Shown here: positions 5,871 through 5,956 of the stretch, piece by piece
How positions within the stretch are numbered: position 1 is the stretch's first letter
Layout of the letters: every line of letters starts with the position of its first letter
Origin: an uncultured Sulfurovum sp.
GTDB lineage: Bacteria; Campylobacterota; Campylobacteria; Campylobacterales; Sulfurovaceae
Assembly (NCBI GenBank): GCA_902727905.1
Contig: CACVAR010000181.1
Coordinates: 1 to 5,956, forward strand
Direction of reading: 5' to 3'
DNA length: 5,956 nt
Program-made: the position numbers and the translations under genes
Notes under the pieces: generated by a model
The model's database searches: none
What the model was told of the DNA's origin: nothing
The model's input: the letters and a program-made list of their open reading frames with translations, nothing else

Positions 5871-5956
5871 TTATGCTCCAATCATTTTTAAAGTTTCATC
5901 GATGCCATCTTCTAGCTGTCGCAGTCGGTTAAGCTCTTCTAAAATGCATTCTTCTA
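5871..5956 (-). CDS. C-terminal end of an unidentified gene, truncated by the right window edge
   Basis: The last 27 codons and TAA stop (5871-5873) of a gene whose start lies beyond the window. The visible end (EECILEELNRLRQLEDGIDE, then TLKMIGA) is charged and leucine-spaced, consistent with a terminal alpha helix or coiled coil. The good ribosome binding site for the next frame lies inside its final codons. It is on the same strand as the WYL gene and could be the first member of the same operon. The family cannot be recognised from so short a piece. Confidence 0.55.
   Translation of the reverse strand, partial: EECILEELNRLRQLEDGIDETLKMIGA

Noticed and set aside
1..5956. CRISPR array, tRNA or rRNA genes
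   Set aside because: No regularly spaced direct repeats and no cloverleaf or rRNA-like conserved segments were seen on either strand.

Overview
The window reads as a bacterial chromosome segment in which an AT-rich accessory insert sits between ordinary-looking genes. Low G+C overall, strong AAGG-type ribosome binding sites and the mix of gene families (MoxR-partner VWA protein, WYL regulator, UPF0175/DUF3368 toxin-antitoxin pair) fit a Gram-negative such as a Campylobacterota member. That assignment is a hunch from gene style, not from a marker gene.

Layout. On the + strand, 27-1532 encodes a VWA-like protein of the DUF2201 type, probably the end of an operon whose upstream partner (typically a MoxR AAA+ ATPase) lies off the left edge. 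It converges with a minus-strand toxin-antitoxin operon: a two-part Phd/UPF0175-type antitoxin (2006-2329) overlapping by ATGA a DUF3368/PIN-type RNase toxin (1551-2009). A near-consensus sigma70-type promoter lies at 2362-2390, flanked by two AAGTACT repeats that could be operators. A short perfect hairpin fills the 18-base gap between the two convergent stop codons.

The 2387-5189 stretch is the accessory part, all on the minus strand. It holds the C-terminal third of an IS630-family transposase (5016-5189); an AT-rich leader; a 744-residue subtilisin-like protease with an intact Asp/His/Ser triad, no signal peptide and an N-terminal beta-rich 'WxGTW...G' module (2608-4842); and, 21 bases after its stop, what looks like a frameshifted gene for a small membrane protein (2387-2586). 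If that small gene is real, protease and membrane protein would form a two-gene unit of the sensor-protease/membrane-effector kind. This is inference.

To the right, a WYL-domain transcription regulator (5161-5784, minus) is cut in its WYL domain exactly where the IS630 sequence begins, so it is a truncated and chimeric gene. Upstream of it are a 16-codon open frame with a good ribosome binding site (5820-5870) and the last 27 codons of an unidentified gene running off the right edge (5871-5956). No tRNA, rRNA or CRISPR array was seen.
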